DNA of 64,000 bases from Halobaculum gomorrense (lineage in GTDB: Archaea; Halobacteriota; Halobacteria; Halobacteriales; Haloferacaceae). The stretch's first letter is position 1; the number at the start of each line of letters is the position of its first letter. A model generated the notes under the pieces. It did not search any database. It saw nothing but the letters and a program-made list of their open reading frames with translations, and had not been told where the DNA came from. The translations under genes were made by a program, and so were the position numbers. Location: contig NZ_FQWV01000004.1 in assembly GCF_900129775.1 (NCBI RefSeq), positions 205,440 to 269,439 on the forward strand, in the 5' to 3' direction. Below, piece by piece: positions 8,792 to 17,400 of this stretch.

Positions 8792-9396
8792 TGAGCCAGT
8801 CCGTTCCATCCCGAGAGGTCGCACGCCGTGTGTTCGCGGCCGAGTACAACGACGCCAGCTACACGTTCAAGGAGTCCGACGACGAGCGGGCGCCGCTGTA
8901 CCTGCTCCTCCCGACGGGCGAACGCGCCAACCGCGTGTTCGTCGTGGGCACCCTCACCGAGAAGGAGGACGTCGGCGAGGACAGCGAGTACTGGCGCGGG
9001 CGCATCGTCGACCCGACGGGCACGTTCTTCACATACGCCGGGCAGTACCAGCCCGAGGCTGCCAGCGCCCTCCGGGAACTGGAGCCGCCCGCGTACGTCG
9101 CCGTCGTCGGCAAGCCGCGCACCTACGAGACGGACGACGGCAGCGTGAACGTCTCCGTTCGCCCCGAATCGATCACGACCGTCGGCGCCGCCACGCGCGA
9201 CCGCTGGGTCGCCGAGACCGCGGCGCGCACGCTCGACCGGATCGAAGCGTTCGACGACGAGGGCAACGAGTACGCGCGGATGGCCCGCGAGCAGTACGAC
9301 CTGCCCGTCGAGGAGTACCGCGACGCCGCCGTCGCGGCGCTGCAGTCGCTCGACGACGCCGACGAACTCGAGGGCGAGGGCGAAGCCCCCGCGTAA
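8791..9396 (+). CDS. rpap3: RPA-associated protein Rpap3 (COG3390)
   Basis: A 201-residue partner of Rpa3. It carries an OB-fold-like region (about 35-130), with a V-F-V-V-G-T-L-T-E-K strand and an R-G-R-I-V-D-P-T-G-T-F segment typical of COG3390 RPA-associated proteins, and an acidic C-terminal tail. Genetic work in Haloferax volcanii shows that rpa3 and rpap3 belong to one functional unit. Translation is coupled to rpa3 by a one-base stop/start overlap. The role in stabilising or modulating RPA on DNA is known for the family; details are inferred here. Confidence 0.92.
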   Translation: MSQSVPSREVARRVFAAEYNDASYTFKESDDERAPLYLLLPTGERANRVFVVGTLTEKEDVGEDSEYWRGRIVDPTGTFFTYAGQYQPEAASALRELEPPAYVAVVGKPRTYETDDGSVNVSVRPESITTVGAATRDRWVAETAARTLDRIEAFDDEGNEYARMAREQYDLPVEEYRDAAVAALQSLDDADELEGEGEAPA

Positions 9397-9492
9397 GCCG
9401 TCCTCAGACCTCCGTTTTCGCGGTCGGTCGGCGCGAGCGCCGTGCGAACGTCTGACGAACGATTAAGTGGCGGCGCGAGCGAGTAGCCGGCA

Positions 9493-9912
9493 ATGGGGAG
9501 CAAGAACAAGACGGTCTCGTTCCGCGTCAACGAGGACGCCTTCGAGGCGCTGCGCGAGATCGCCGACGAGCGCGACCTGTCGCTGTCGGCGGTGTTCCGC
9601 GACTACGTGGACACCCTCGTCGCCCACGACGGACAAGTAGAGGTCGTCCCCGAGAACCGGGTGGAGGAGACCGACGCCGACGGCGAGTCGTTTCCGCCGA
9701 CGGTGGAGGTACCCAAGAGCTTCGTGCGCGAGCACGAGCGCCTGGAGCTGGAGGCCGAGCACCTCCGCGAGCAGCTGGACGAGTACAAGGCGTTCGTCAC
9801 GTACCTGCAGGACAGGCTGGCCGAAGCGGACGACGGCGAGGACGTGGTGTTCTTAGAGGAACTCGACGGGGACCGCGAGCGCAACGACGACGAGCCCTAC
9901 CAGCTCGGGTAA
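9493..9912 (+). CDS. Ribbon-helix-helix protein with coiled coil
   Basis: A 139-residue protein. Residues about 5-42 form a CopG/Arc-like ribbon-helix-helix: a basic beta-strand (K-T-V-S-F-R-V), a helix (F-E-A-L-R-E-I-A) and a second helix after L-S-L-S-A-V-F. Such domains bind DNA as dimers. Residues about 75-115 form a probable coiled coil (E-H-E-R-L-E-L-E-A-E-H-L pattern), and the tail is acidic. The target is unknown; it may be a small regulator or nucleoid protein. A CGATTAAG element about 30 bases upstream of the ATG could be the TATA box. Confidence 0.75.
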   Translation: MGSKNKTVSFRVNEDAFEALREIADERDLSLSAVFRDYVDTLVAHDGQVEVVPENRVEETDADGESFPPTVEVPKSFVREHERLELEAEHLREQLDEYKAFVTYLQDRLAEADDGEDVVFLEELDGDRERNDDEPYQLG

Positions 9913-9936
9913 CGCGCGCGCCTCGGTCGCTCCCGG

Positions 9937-10215
9937 CTACTCTCGTGCCGCATCGGACGCGAGGACGGTTCCGTCGCCGTCGACGGTCACGCGGTAGCCG
10001 TTGAACCGGAACTCCACCGTCAGCTCCGGCGCCCCCCGCTCGACGATCCTGTCGAGCGCCTCCGGATCGACGACGTCGTACAGGCGCGCCCGAAGGTCCA
10101 CGGGCTCCGTTCCTTCCGCCGCCGCGACCCGGTCGACGACGAGGGCGCTCGGGGGAAGGGACCACCCCGAGAGTTCGTCGCCGCGCTCGTCGTCTCCGGT
10201 TTCACCGTCGGACAT
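9937..10215 (-). CDS. HalOD1 output-domain protein
   Basis: A 92-residue protein that is almost entirely a HalOD1 domain, a haloarchaeal output domain found alone or attached to sensor and receiver proteins. The typical pattern is visible: V-V-D-R-V-A-A-A-E-G, then V-D-P-E-A-L-D-R-I-V, and the C-terminal F-R-F-N-G-Y-R-V-T-V-D-G-D-G-T-V. The domain is thought to act in signal transduction but its biochemistry is unknown. I prefer the ATG at 10215 over a GTG six bases upstream. It stands alone in a convergent arrangement with the ribbon-helix-helix gene. Confidence 0.88.
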   Translation of the reverse strand: MSDGETGDDERGDELSGWSLPPSALVVDRVAAAEGTEPVDLRARLYDVVDPEALDRIVERGAPELTVEFRFNGYRVTVDGDGTVLASDAARE

Positions 10216-10439
10216 ACCCACTGCTATGGCTCTCCCGAGAGTAAAATGTATGACTTACAAATGTGAATTTAGGCGCATTAAGTCGATGCAGTCTTTCGAT
10301 TCGATCGGTAGGAAGTCGCTACCATGGAGTTCGTCAGGGCAGCGGCTCCGACCGCTTTCGCCGACGCGCCCCGTCTGCGGGTCGGCTGTCCGGATTCGGG
10401 TCTGCGGCCGCGGATCGGTGGAACGGCCCGGTCAGCCGC

Positions 10440-10895
10440 CTACCGAGCCAGCGCGTCCCGCGCCTCGCGCGCCCGTTCTCTCGCCTCCTCGTCGCCCTCG
10501 ACGGCCGCGAGCGACTCCGTCGCCTCCAGCGTGCGCACGGCGCTGTCGAGAAACGAGAGCACGTCGCCGGGGTAGGCGTACAGCATGTAGTCGTCGCCCA
10601 TCACGTCGACGATGGCGTCGGGGCCGAGCCCCTGCGCGCGCAACTCCAGAAGGTAGCGAACGAACTTCCGCTCGGGGTGCCCGCAGTACGGGGCGTCGTC
10701 GCAGCCGCAGTCGAGGAAGTCCTCGGCGAACTCCAACACGCGATCGCGGGTCGCCTCGTCGAGTTCGGCGAGCCCGTCGCCCGAGAACACCAGGTCCAGC
10801 GTCGCCCCGGCGAACGCGCTCTTCGGGATGTTGGCGTCGAGCTGGGAGGCGATCTGCCGGTGGTTCTTTAGATAGATCTTGTCCGTGATGGCCAC
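10440..10895 (-). CDS. Conserved haloarchaeal protein of unknown function
   Basis: A 151-residue protein that I recognise as widespread in haloarchaea but cannot assign. It starts at the GTG at 10895 (V-A-I-T-D-K-I-Y), with the conserved segment K-N-H-R-Q-I-A-S-Q-L close to the N-terminus. A cysteine cluster C-G-C-D-D-A-P-Y-C-G-H around residues 62-72 could bind a metal. The C-terminus is a long charged helix. It is an ordinary acidic soluble protein. The gene stands alone, with about 200 bases of non-coding DNA on each side. Confidence 0.7.
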   Translation of the reverse strand: MAITDKIYLKNHRQIASQLDANIPKSAFAGATLDLVFSGDGLAELDEATRDRVLEFAEDFLDCGCDDAPYCGHPERKFVRYLLELRAQGLGPDAIVDVMGDDYMLYAYPGDVLSFLDSAVRTLEATESLAAVEGDEEARERAREARDALAR

Positions 10896-11067
10896 TGCTA
10901 CCCGATCGTAGTCGCGGGGCCGAGAAAAGCGCGACGGTCGCTGGAGGGGGCGACCCACCCGCCGATCCGCTGTGAATCACCCAGCGCCTTGCCGGCGGTC
11001 CGTCGTCGCTCGACCGCCGTCACACAGTGCGTGTGTGTCCCACGCAGGCACACTCGCGGAGTCGTAA

Positions 11068-11075
11068 CGTATTTC
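11068..11075 (+). promoter_or_regulatory. TATA box of tRNA-His
   Basis: CGTATTTC sits about 30 bases before the tRNA-His gene, the usual distance for an archaeal TATA box. A T-rich run just after the tRNA (from 11177, CTGTTTCAAATTTC) is the likely transcription stop. Confidence 0.5.
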
Positions 11076-11103
11076 ACTCACACCGGGCTACCTACGGGTG
11101 CGT

Positions 11104-11177
11104 GTCCGGGTTGGGGTAGTGGACTATCCTTCAGCCTTGTGGAGGCTGAGACGCGGGTTCAATTCTCGCACCTGGAC
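11104..11177 (+). tRNA. tRNA-His (GTG)
   Basis: The sequence folds as a cloverleaf. The acceptor stem TCCGGGT/ACCTGGA is seven pairs with one G-T, and an additional genomically encoded G(-1) at 11104 pairs with C73 at 11177, the identity element of tRNA-His. The anticodon stem CAGCC/GGCTG closes a seven-base loop TTGTGGA with anticodon GTG. The T stem is GCGGG/CTCGC. No intron is present and the CCA end is not encoded. Confidence 0.95.
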
Positions 11178-11366
11178 TGTTTCAAATTTCTTACTTGTCG
11201 ACGCGTGGCCGACTCCGGTTCGATCAGCAGACGAACGCTGGCCAAGCTAGCCGCGGAGCGATCGGAGCGACCCTCATGTTCCCTCCGTTTGAGGACTCCC
11301 GTTCCCCAGCGAATCGGGGGAAGCGACCGCGGGAATGGGTGACACTGGGGCGAGCGACCACGCCGC

Positions 11367-12554
11367 TCACACGCTCCGCCCGCCCACGTCGGGGAGGATG
11401 CCGGCGTCGCCGCCGATACCGAGTGACTCACGCCCGCCCTGTTGGATAATGTTGAACGCGGTCATGAGGTCAGTTCTGGAGATGAGGCCGACCAGCGCCC
11501 CGTCGCCGTCGACGACGACGAGCCGGCCGACGCTACGCTGTTGCATCGTCTCGAGTGCCGTCACCGCGTCCGCCTCGCGCGTCACGCTCGCGATGTCGTT
11601 TTCCATCACGTCCTCGACGGTGTAGGCGTCGCGCTCGACCTCGCGGACGCCTTGGGCATCCTCGAGGGTGACCATCCCGACGAGAGTTCCGTTCTTTAAG
11701 ACCGGGTAGCCGGTGTGGCGCTCGCGGAACATCCGCTCCATCAACTCGGCGACGCTGTCGTCGGGGGAGACAGTGTGGAGATTCTCGCGCGGCGTCATGA
11801 TGTCGTCGACGGAGACGCCCTCGAAGGCGGCGCGCATCGTGGTCTGCTGGGCCTCGCTGGAGGCGGCGATGTAGATGAAGAAGGCGAGCCCGACGGTGAG
11901 CCAGTTGCCGCCGAACAGGCCGAACAGCCCGAGCAGGAACGCGAACACCTTCCCGACCTCGGCGGCGATCTGGGTGGCGCGGGCGTGGGGGCGCTTGCGG
12001 GCCAGCAGCGCGCGGAGGACCCGTCCCCCGTCCATGGGGAAGCCGGGCAGCATGTTGAACGCCGCGAGCACGAGGTTCATCAACGCGAGGTAGCCGACGA
12101 CGAACGCGACCGTCGGCGGAAGGCTAACGCCGACGAGCACGGCGTAGGCGACGATGCCGAGCGCGACCGAGACCGCCGGGCCCATGATCGCGACGGTGAA
12201 CTCCTGTTTCCAGTCCTCGGGCATCTCCTCGAAGGAGGCGACGCCCCCGAACAGCCACAGCGTGATCGACTCGATCTCGTAGCCGTAGTGCATCGCGGTG
12301 AGCGAGTGACCGAACTCGTGGAGGAGAACGGAGACAAACAGTCCGACGGCCGCGGCCGTACCGAGCACCCACGGGAGACTCCCGCCGGTCAGCGCGGCCG
12401 CGGGGATGGCGACGCCGAACGTATCGCCAACGATCCCGGCGAACTCCCCCACTTGGCTCCCGATGAGGTACGCGAACAGCGGGAGGATGAGGAGGAACGT
12501 CCAGTTCAACTGGATCGGGATACCGGCGACCCGTCCGACACGGATTCCTCGCAT
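11367..12554 (-). CDS. Site-2 protease family (M50) metalloprotease with CBS pair
   Basis: A 395-residue intramembrane zinc metalloprotease. The N-terminal half has about six transmembrane segments with the zinc motif H-E-F-G-H (H79, E80, H83) and the second metal motif N-M-L-P-G-F-P-M-D-G-G (D175). The C-terminal half (about 250-375) holds two CBS domains, which bind adenosyl ligands and are thought to gate activity. Family members cleave membrane-bound regulators; the substrate here is unknown. The ATG at 12554 is divergent from the cupin gene, with only about 75 bases between them. Confidence 0.94.
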   Translation of the reverse strand: MRGIRVGRVAGIPIQLNWTFLLILPLFAYLIGSQVGEFAGIVGDTFGVAIPAAALTGGSLPWVLGTAAAVGLFVSVLLHEFGHSLTAMHYGYEIESITLWLFGGVASFEEMPEDWKQEFTVAIMGPAVSVALGIVAYAVLVGVSLPPTVAFVVGYLALMNLVLAAFNMLPGFPMDGGRVLRALLARKRPHARATQIAAEVGKVFAFLLGLFGLFGGNWLTVGLAFFIYIAASSEAQQTTMRAAFEGVSVDDIMTPRENLHTVSPDDSVAELMERMFRERHTGYPVLKNGTLVGMVTLEDAQGVREVERDAYTVEDVMENDIASVTREADAVTALETMQQRSVGRLVVVDGDGALVGLISRTDLMTAFNIIQQGGRESLGIGGDAGILPDVGGRSV

Positions 12555-12628
12555 ACCTCGGAGTAGTTCCCCATGGCGTATAAACCCGGTCGCCGAGCTT
12601 TATCGTCTACCGCGCGAAACCGGCAGCC

Positions 12629-13033
12629 ATGAGCGAGACCGATGCGACGGCGGACGGACCGACAACTGAGCCCGTGGTGAAGCGCGGCGACGCCCTCGCG
12701 ATGAGCGAGGTCGACGCGGGCGGGGGAATGTCGAAGGGCGTGCTCATCGACGACGCCGACGGCGCGCCGCACTTCGCGATGCGGCGGTTCGAACTCGCGC
12801 CCGACGCGCACGTCCCGAACCACACCAACGAGGTCGAACACGAGCAGTACGTGCTCGCCGGCGAGTACACCGTGGGGCTCGATGGTGAGGAGCACACGGT
12901 GGCGGCGGGCGACGCGCTGCTCATCCCCGCGGGCGTGCCACACTGGTACCGCAACGACGGCGACAGGCCGGCTGCGTTCATTTGTGTGGTTCCCCACGGC
13001 GACGACACGATCCGCGTCATCGACGAGCAGTAG
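12629..13033 (+). CDS. Cupin domain protein
   Basis: A 134-residue single-domain cupin. The beta-barrel covers about residues 30-130. The metal-binding motif 1 contains H and H/E residues in the segment P-N-H-T-N-E-V-E-H-E, followed by the G-x-Y-T-V-G turn, and motif 2 is P-A-G-V-P-H-W-Y. The fold binds a metal and may be a small dioxygenase, isomerase or sensor; the reaction cannot be told. A GCTTTATCG TATA-like box is about 30 bases upstream of the ATG. It is followed by the helicase gene after about 140 bases. Confidence 0.88.
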   Translation: MSETDATADGPTTEPVVKRGDALAMSEVDAGGGMSKGVLIDDADGAPHFAMRRFELAPDAHVPNHTNEVEHEQYVLAGEYTVGLDGEEHTVAAGDALLIPAGVPHWYRNDGDRPAAFICVVPHGDDTIRVIDEQ

Positions 13034-13175
13034 GCCGTTCTTCGTCCCCGTCCGATCCCTCGACGGCTCGTCGACTGCTCGACAACAGCCCCGACAGCGA
13101 TCACGACGCACGCCCCCACACGGAAGCCGAATCCCTGAAATACCGCATCCGCCTACCCCACACCAAGCGATCACC

Positions 13176-15218
13176 GTGTCCGAGCAACTCCCGCAGGTCG
13201 ACACCCTGTTCCTCCACGAACGCGACGCCGCCGACGAGTTCACCGTCGTCGTCGAGCGCGACGACTCGCGCGTCCTTCAGGGCGTCCTCGAACTCAAGGA
13301 AGCCGACGCCGGCCCGCGCCCGCGTCGCTTCCGCGTCAAACAGAAGGGCGGCGAGGAGCCCCGCCAGCCGGACCAGTTCGTCGACCTCGCGCGCAGCGCG
13401 CGGCGCATCCGCATCTCAGAACAGACCGGCGCACGCGCTCGCGACCGGCTCACGGAGATGCTCTCGGCGTACCAACTCGACGCCAAGCAGGTGCGCACCT
13501 GCCGCTACTGCGCCAACGCCGGGCGCTACTCCCCGATCACCTCCGACACGGCGGTGAAGGCCGACCGCGACTGGATCTGCCCCGACTGCGCGACACGCGA
13601 ACTCGAACGCGAACTCTCCTACAAGGGGCAGTTCACCGGAAACGCCCAAGAGCGCCTCGAAGACCTCCTCTTCGAGGTACAGGACCTGGGCCGCATCACG
13701 AACCTGCTGCAGGGGAACCTCGACCCCGATCTCACGAAGTTCGACACCATCTCGGCGACGACCGACGAGATCGACGCCGTCCGGACGGACGAACTGAGCC
13801 TCCACCCCGCGCTTCAAGAACACGTCGAGGGCCGCTTCGACGAGCTGCTGCCGGTGCAGAGCCTCTCGGTCGAGAACGGCCTGTTCGACGGCGACGACCA
13901 GCTCGTCGTGAGCGCGACGGCGACCGGGAAGACGCTCGTGGGCGAACTCGCTGGCGTCAACAACGCGCTCAACGGGACGGGGAAGCTGCTGTTTCTCGTT
14001 CCCCTCGTCGCGCTCGCCAACCAGAAGCACGAGGACTTCGAGGACCGCTACGGCGACGTGCTCGACGTGACCATCCGGGTTGGCGCCTCCCGGATCAACG
14101 ACGACGGCAATCGCTTCGACCCGAACGCGGACGTGATCGTCGGCACCTACGAGGGGATCGACCACGCGCTGCGCACCGGCAAGGACATGGGTGACATCGG
14201 CACCGTCGTGATCGACGAGGTCCACACGCTGAAAGAGGAGGGGCGTGGCCACCGCCTCGACGGAATGATCTCGCGGCTCAAGCACTACTCCGAGAACCGC
14301 AACTCCTCGGCGCAGTGGGTGTACCTCTCGGCGACCGTCGGCAACCCCGAGTTCCTCGCCGAGCGCCTCCGCGCGACGCTCATCGAGTTCGAGGAGCGCC
14401 CCGTGCCCATCGAGCGCCACGTCACCTTCGCCGACGAGCGTGAGAAAGTCGAGATCGAAAAGAAGCTCGTCAAACGCGAGTTCGATACGAAGTCGTCGAA
14501 GGGGTACCGGGGGCAGACGATCATCTTCACCAACTCTCGCAGGCGCTGTCACGAGATATCCCGGAAGCTGGAGTACGACTCCGCGCCATACCACGCCGGC
14601 CTCGACTACAAGCGCCGCAAGACCGTCGAGCGCAAGTTCGGGAACCAGGAACTCGCGGCCGTCGTCACCACCGCAGCGCTCGCCGCGGGCGTCGACTTCC
14701 CCGCCTCGCAGGTGATCTTCGACACGCTCGCGATGGGGATCGAGTGGCTCTCAGTGCAGGAGTTCGAGCAGATGCTCGGCCGGGCGGGCCGCCCCGACTA
14801 CCACGACGAGGGGAAAGTGTACGTGCTCGTCGAACCGGACGCCAGCTATCACTCCTCGATGGAGGGGACCGAAGACGAGACCGCGTTCAAGCTCCTGAAA
14901 GGCGAGATGGAGGACGTGACGACGGTGTACGACACGACCTCCGCCGCCGAGGAGACGCTCGCGAACGTCGTCGTCGCGGGCACGCACGCCAAGAAGCTGA
15001 ACGACCGGATGATCGGCGAGGTCCCCACCACCCACGCCATCGGCAAGCTGCTGGAGTGGGAGTTCATCGACGGCCTGTCGCCGACACCGCTGGGCCGGGC
15101 GGTCACCGAGCACTTCCTCGCCCCCGACGACGCGTTCCGCATCCTCGACGGGATCCGAAAGGACCACCACCCCTACGAGATCGTCGCGGACATGGAACTG
15201 GCCGACGAGGAGCTGTAA
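13176..15218 (+). CDS. Ski2-like archaeal DEAD/DEAH-box helicase (COG1202 type)
   Basis: A 680-residue superfamily 2 helicase. A helicase-specific N-terminal domain has a zinc finger (C-R-Y-C near 107-111 and C-P-D-C near 135-138). The motor core has Walker A S-A-T-A-T-G-K-T (about 246), the D-E-V-H box (about 347), S-A-T-V motif III (about 384), and motif VI Q-M-L-G-R-A-G-R-P (about 531). The arrangement fits the archaea-specific Ski2 family of COG1202, whose members bind nucleic acid in repair or RNA metabolism. The GTG at 13176 is used, because upstream codons overlap the cupin gene in another frame. Confidence 0.92.
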   Translation: MSEQLPQVDTLFLHERDAADEFTVVVERDDSRVLQGVLELKEADAGPRPRRFRVKQKGGEEPRQPDQFVDLARSARRIRISEQTGARARDRLTEMLSAYQLDAKQVRTCRYCANAGRYSPITSDTAVKADRDWICPDCATRELERELSYKGQFTGNAQERLEDLLFEVQDLGRITNLLQGNLDPDLTKFDTISATTDEIDAVRTDELSLHPALQEHVEGRFDELLPVQSLSVENGLFDGDDQLVVSATATGKTLVGELAGVNNALNGTGKLLFLVPLVALANQKHEDFEDRYGDVLDVTIRVGASRINDDGNRFDPNADVIVGTYEGIDHALRTGKDMGDIGTVVIDEVHTLKEEGRGHRLDGMISRLKHYSENRNSSAQWVYLSATVGNPEFLAERLRATLIEFEERPVPIERHVTFADEREKVEIEKKLVKREFDTKSSKGYRGQTIIFTNSRRRCHEISRKLEYDSAPYHAGLDYKRRKTVERKFGNQELAAVVTTAALAAGVDFPASQVIFDTLAMGIEWLSVQEFEQMLGRAGRPDYHDEGKVYVLVEPDASYHSSMEGTEDETAFKLLKGEMEDVTTVYDTTSAAEETLANVVVAGTHAKKLNDRMIGEVPTTHAIGKLLEWEFIDGLSPTPLGRAVTEHFLAPDDAFRILDGIRKDHHPYEIVADMELADEEL

Positions 15219-15225
15219 CGGGTCG

Positions 15226-16083
15226 CTATCGAGGGGCCGGCGTCGGCGTCGCGGTCTCGCCGTCGGCCGTCGTCTCAACGACCGGAATCTCGAACGACCG
15301 CCAGTCGGCCCCCCAGTCGAGTGTCACCGCCGCGGCGTCCCCGTCGCCGACGACCGGCGTCGACACCGATACGGTCGTCTCCGCGCCGGGATCGAGCGAT
15401 TCGGTGACGGTCGCTGACCCGGAGACGTAGTTCCCCGTGAGACTCGCACCGAAGGTGCCGCGTCCCTCGCCAACGTTCCGCAGTCCGAACTGGGCGACTG
15501 CGGTGGTCTGTTCGCCCGCCTCGACCCCCGTCGGGGAGATCGACGGCTCGCCGACCTCGAACACCGGCGGCGCGTTCAGCCGTCTGATCACCGCTGTCGA
15601 CAGGTCGTGCACCACCGCTCCGTCGAACAGCACGCGACCTCCCTCGTGAGTCGCGTCTTTCGGGACGGCGAGCGCCACCCGGGCCGCCTCTGTCTCCCAC
15701 GGCACCGGCTGGTGTGCCGCCAGGTGGACTGGCTCGCCGTCTACTTCGACCGTCAGTCGGTCCCGGAGCGTCCGGCCCGACAGCGACGTGATCAGGGCCA
15801 CGACGACGTACTGCGTCCCCGACCGGCGGTGGACGTGCGGGTGGACTCCCGAGAGCGGGTAGATGACGAAGTCCGCCACCGACACCGCTTCGACGGCGGC
15901 CGGTCGATCGGGTTCGTCCGACTCGGTCGCGGAGGTGTGTGTAGCGCTGTCACCCGCAGGCGACTCGGTTCGTTCCTCGGTCCCGGAACCGCTCCCGGCG
16001 ACACAGCCTGCCAGCGATCCGAGGGCCGGCACTGCTCCCAGGGCCGCGATCAGTCCCCGTCGTGACGTGGAGGGCGGCGACAC
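15226..16083 (-). CDS. Tat-type secreted lipoprotein of unknown function
   Basis: A 285-residue secreted protein. The N-terminus has a twin-arginine signal S-R-R-G-L-I-A-A-L followed by a hydrophobic stretch and a lipobox L-A-G-C, so it is probably exported folded and lipid-anchored. A Ser/Thr/Glu-rich linker follows, and then beta-rich segments. The second half (about 175-275) resembles an extracellular Ig-like fold with S-G-S-A-T-V and G-A-E-T-T-V-S-V strands. The GTG at 16083 is the first codon before the signal. It reads away from the helicase gene on the opposite strand. No enzyme motif is seen. Confidence 0.78.
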   Translation of the reverse strand: MSPPSTSRRGLIAALGAVPALGSLAGCVAGSGSGTEERTESPAGDSATHTSATESDEPDRPAAVEAVSVADFVIYPLSGVHPHVHRRSGTQYVVVALITSLSGRTLRDRLTVEVDGEPVHLAAHQPVPWETEAARVALAVPKDATHEGGRVLFDGAVVHDLSTAVIRRLNAPPVFEVGEPSISPTGVEAGEQTTAVAQFGLRNVGEGRGTFGASLTGNYVSGSATVTESLDPGAETTVSVSTPVVGDGDAAAVTLDWGADWRSFEIPVVETTADGETATPTPAPR

Positions 16084-16103
16084 GGGGCGACGTGCAGCCT
16101 CGT

Positions 16104-16115
16104 AGAATAAATACT
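16104..16115 (-). promoter_or_regulatory. TATA box of the Tat lipoprotein gene
   Basis: On the minus strand the element AAGTATTTATTC lies about 25 bases before the GTG start at 16083, so the transcript is probably leaderless or nearly so. Confidence 0.65.
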
Positions 16116-16218
16116 TCGTGGGGCCGAAGCGGGTCGATTTCGCTCTTCGCTCGCTCCCGCTTCGTCCCGAGCGCCAACCTGTGCACCAATTCATTGCCCG
16201 TGGGATCGTCAGTTAGGT

Positions 16219-16641
16219 ATGGACGAGTCAGCCGCCGACCGTCAACTCGTGATCGAGGTCCGATCCCGGCTCGATAGCTGGACAACCACCGCCCGACGCG
16301 AGGCGTACGCGGAGTTCTTCGAGGGGGAGGACCCGATCCTCTCCGAGGAGGAGCTCCGGTTGCTCGACGAGGTCGACTCGCTGCTGGAGCGCCACGGTGG
16401 GGAGGGCGTGTGGGGGACCGACCAGTACGGGATCCACTCCGCCGGCGCCTCGGGGTCGGACGACTCGCTGGGCGTCGTCTGCGTCTACCACCCGCAGGTG
16501 ACACGCGACTCGGTGCTGCGCGGCGTGGACGACCTCGACGACGAGACCGAAGAGCGGATCAACGCGGCGCTGTGGACGTACGCCGAGCGCGTCACGGAAC
16601 GCATCGAGGCGGAACTCGACGAGTACCTCGGCCGGGACTGA
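16219..16641 (+). CDS. Small conserved acidic protein
   Basis: A 140-residue acidic, mostly helical protein with a central short beta-rich piece (G-V-W-G-T-D-Q-Y-G-I-H and V-C-V-Y-H-P) and a helical C-terminus ending in E-R-I-E-A-E-L-D-E-Y-L-G. I recognise it only as a haloarchaeal conserved hypothetical. It has no signal peptide, transmembrane segment or cysteine cluster. It is divergent from the Tat lipoprotein and convergent with the next gene, so it is probably expressed on its own. Confidence 0.65.
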   Translation: MDESAADRQLVIEVRSRLDSWTTTARREAYAEFFEGEDPILSEEELRLLDEVDSLLERHGGEGVWGTDQYGIHSAGASGSDDSLGVVCVYHPQVTRDSVLRGVDDLDDETEERINAALWTYAERVTERIEAELDEYLGRD

Positions 16642-16689
16642 CGCCCGGTCGCGGACGCGAGCGGGACCGAAGGAGACGCTGCGTCCCCG

Positions 16690-17289
16690 TTAGACGCCGA
16701 GCCACTCGTCGTTCCGGACCTCGTAGCCGTTCGCCCGACAGTACGTGGCCGCTTCTCGCCGGACCGCCCGGGAGCCGGGGAGCTTGCGGTCCTCGCGGAT
16801 CTGTTCGACGACCCAGTCGGCGATGACCCGGATCCCCTCGTCTTCGTCGACCGCGTCGATCGCAGCAAGCTCCCGGAGCGTGCGCTCGTACCCGTCCCGC
16901 TGTGACCCCTCCACCTCCGCGTCCGGGAGCGCGGCGGCGGCCTCTGCGATCCGCTTCATGGCCGCGGCGACCGTCGGCCGGTGGACGCGCACCCGGACCG
17001 CCGCGGGCGACTCGAACGTCTCGGCGTCCGTCCGCGGGATCAACTCCTTGACGGTGTCGGTCCGGTCGGCCGCATGGAGGGTCCGGTCGCCGACCGTCGC
17101 GACGACTGTGGCCCCGGTCGCGGGGAACGACACCGACCCCAGGTCCGCCTCGATGTCGTCGAGCGACTCGGACTCGACCGGTGGCTCCGACTCGTCCCCG
17201 TGGTCCAGTTCCGTCGCCAGGTCGCGCTCCCGCCGGCGATCCTCCGAATCGTGCGCCTGCTTGTCCCGTCCTCGCTTGTCGTCTGCCAT
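16690..17289 (-). CDS. Conserved haloarchaeal protein (DUF5789-like)
   Basis: A 199-residue acidic protein. The N-terminus is charged and coiled-coil-like (about 1-50). A middle segment F-P-A-T-G-A-T-V-V-A-T-V-G-D and the C-terminal I-R-E-D-R-K-L-P-G-S-R-A-V-R-R-E-A-A, ending N-D-E-W-L-G-V, resemble what I remember as Pfam DUF5789, a haloarchaeal family of unknown function; this was not checked. The start ATG at 17289 is preferred because the reading upstream is unlike a protein. It is divergent from the SLC13 remnant. Confidence 0.7.
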   Translation of the reverse strand: MADDKRGRDKQAHDSEDRRRERDLATELDHGDESEPPVESESLDDIEADLGSVSFPATGATVVATVGDRTLHAADRTDTVKELIPRTDAETFESPAAVRVRVHRPTVAAAMKRIAEAAAALPDAEVEGSQRDGYERTLRELAAIDAVDEDEGIRVIADWVVEQIREDRKLPGSRAVRREAATYCRANGYEVRNDEWLGV

Positions 17290-17400
17290 CCCAGAAAGTA
17301 GCCGCTCTGGCGCGATAACCCCGCGGACGGTTCCGGCGGCGCGTGAACGCGGGCGAGCGGCCCGCCGGCCGAACGTCGTTCCGTTCCCGTACCCTTTTTT

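Noticed and set aside
11715..12566. 283-residue plus-strand reading frame
   Set aside because: It is antisense to the site-2 protease gene and contains only charged low-complexity sequence.
12882..13175. Upstream extension of the helicase reading frame
   Set aside because: It overlaps the cupin gene in another frame and is arginine/proline-rich; the GTG at 13176 begins the conserved domain.
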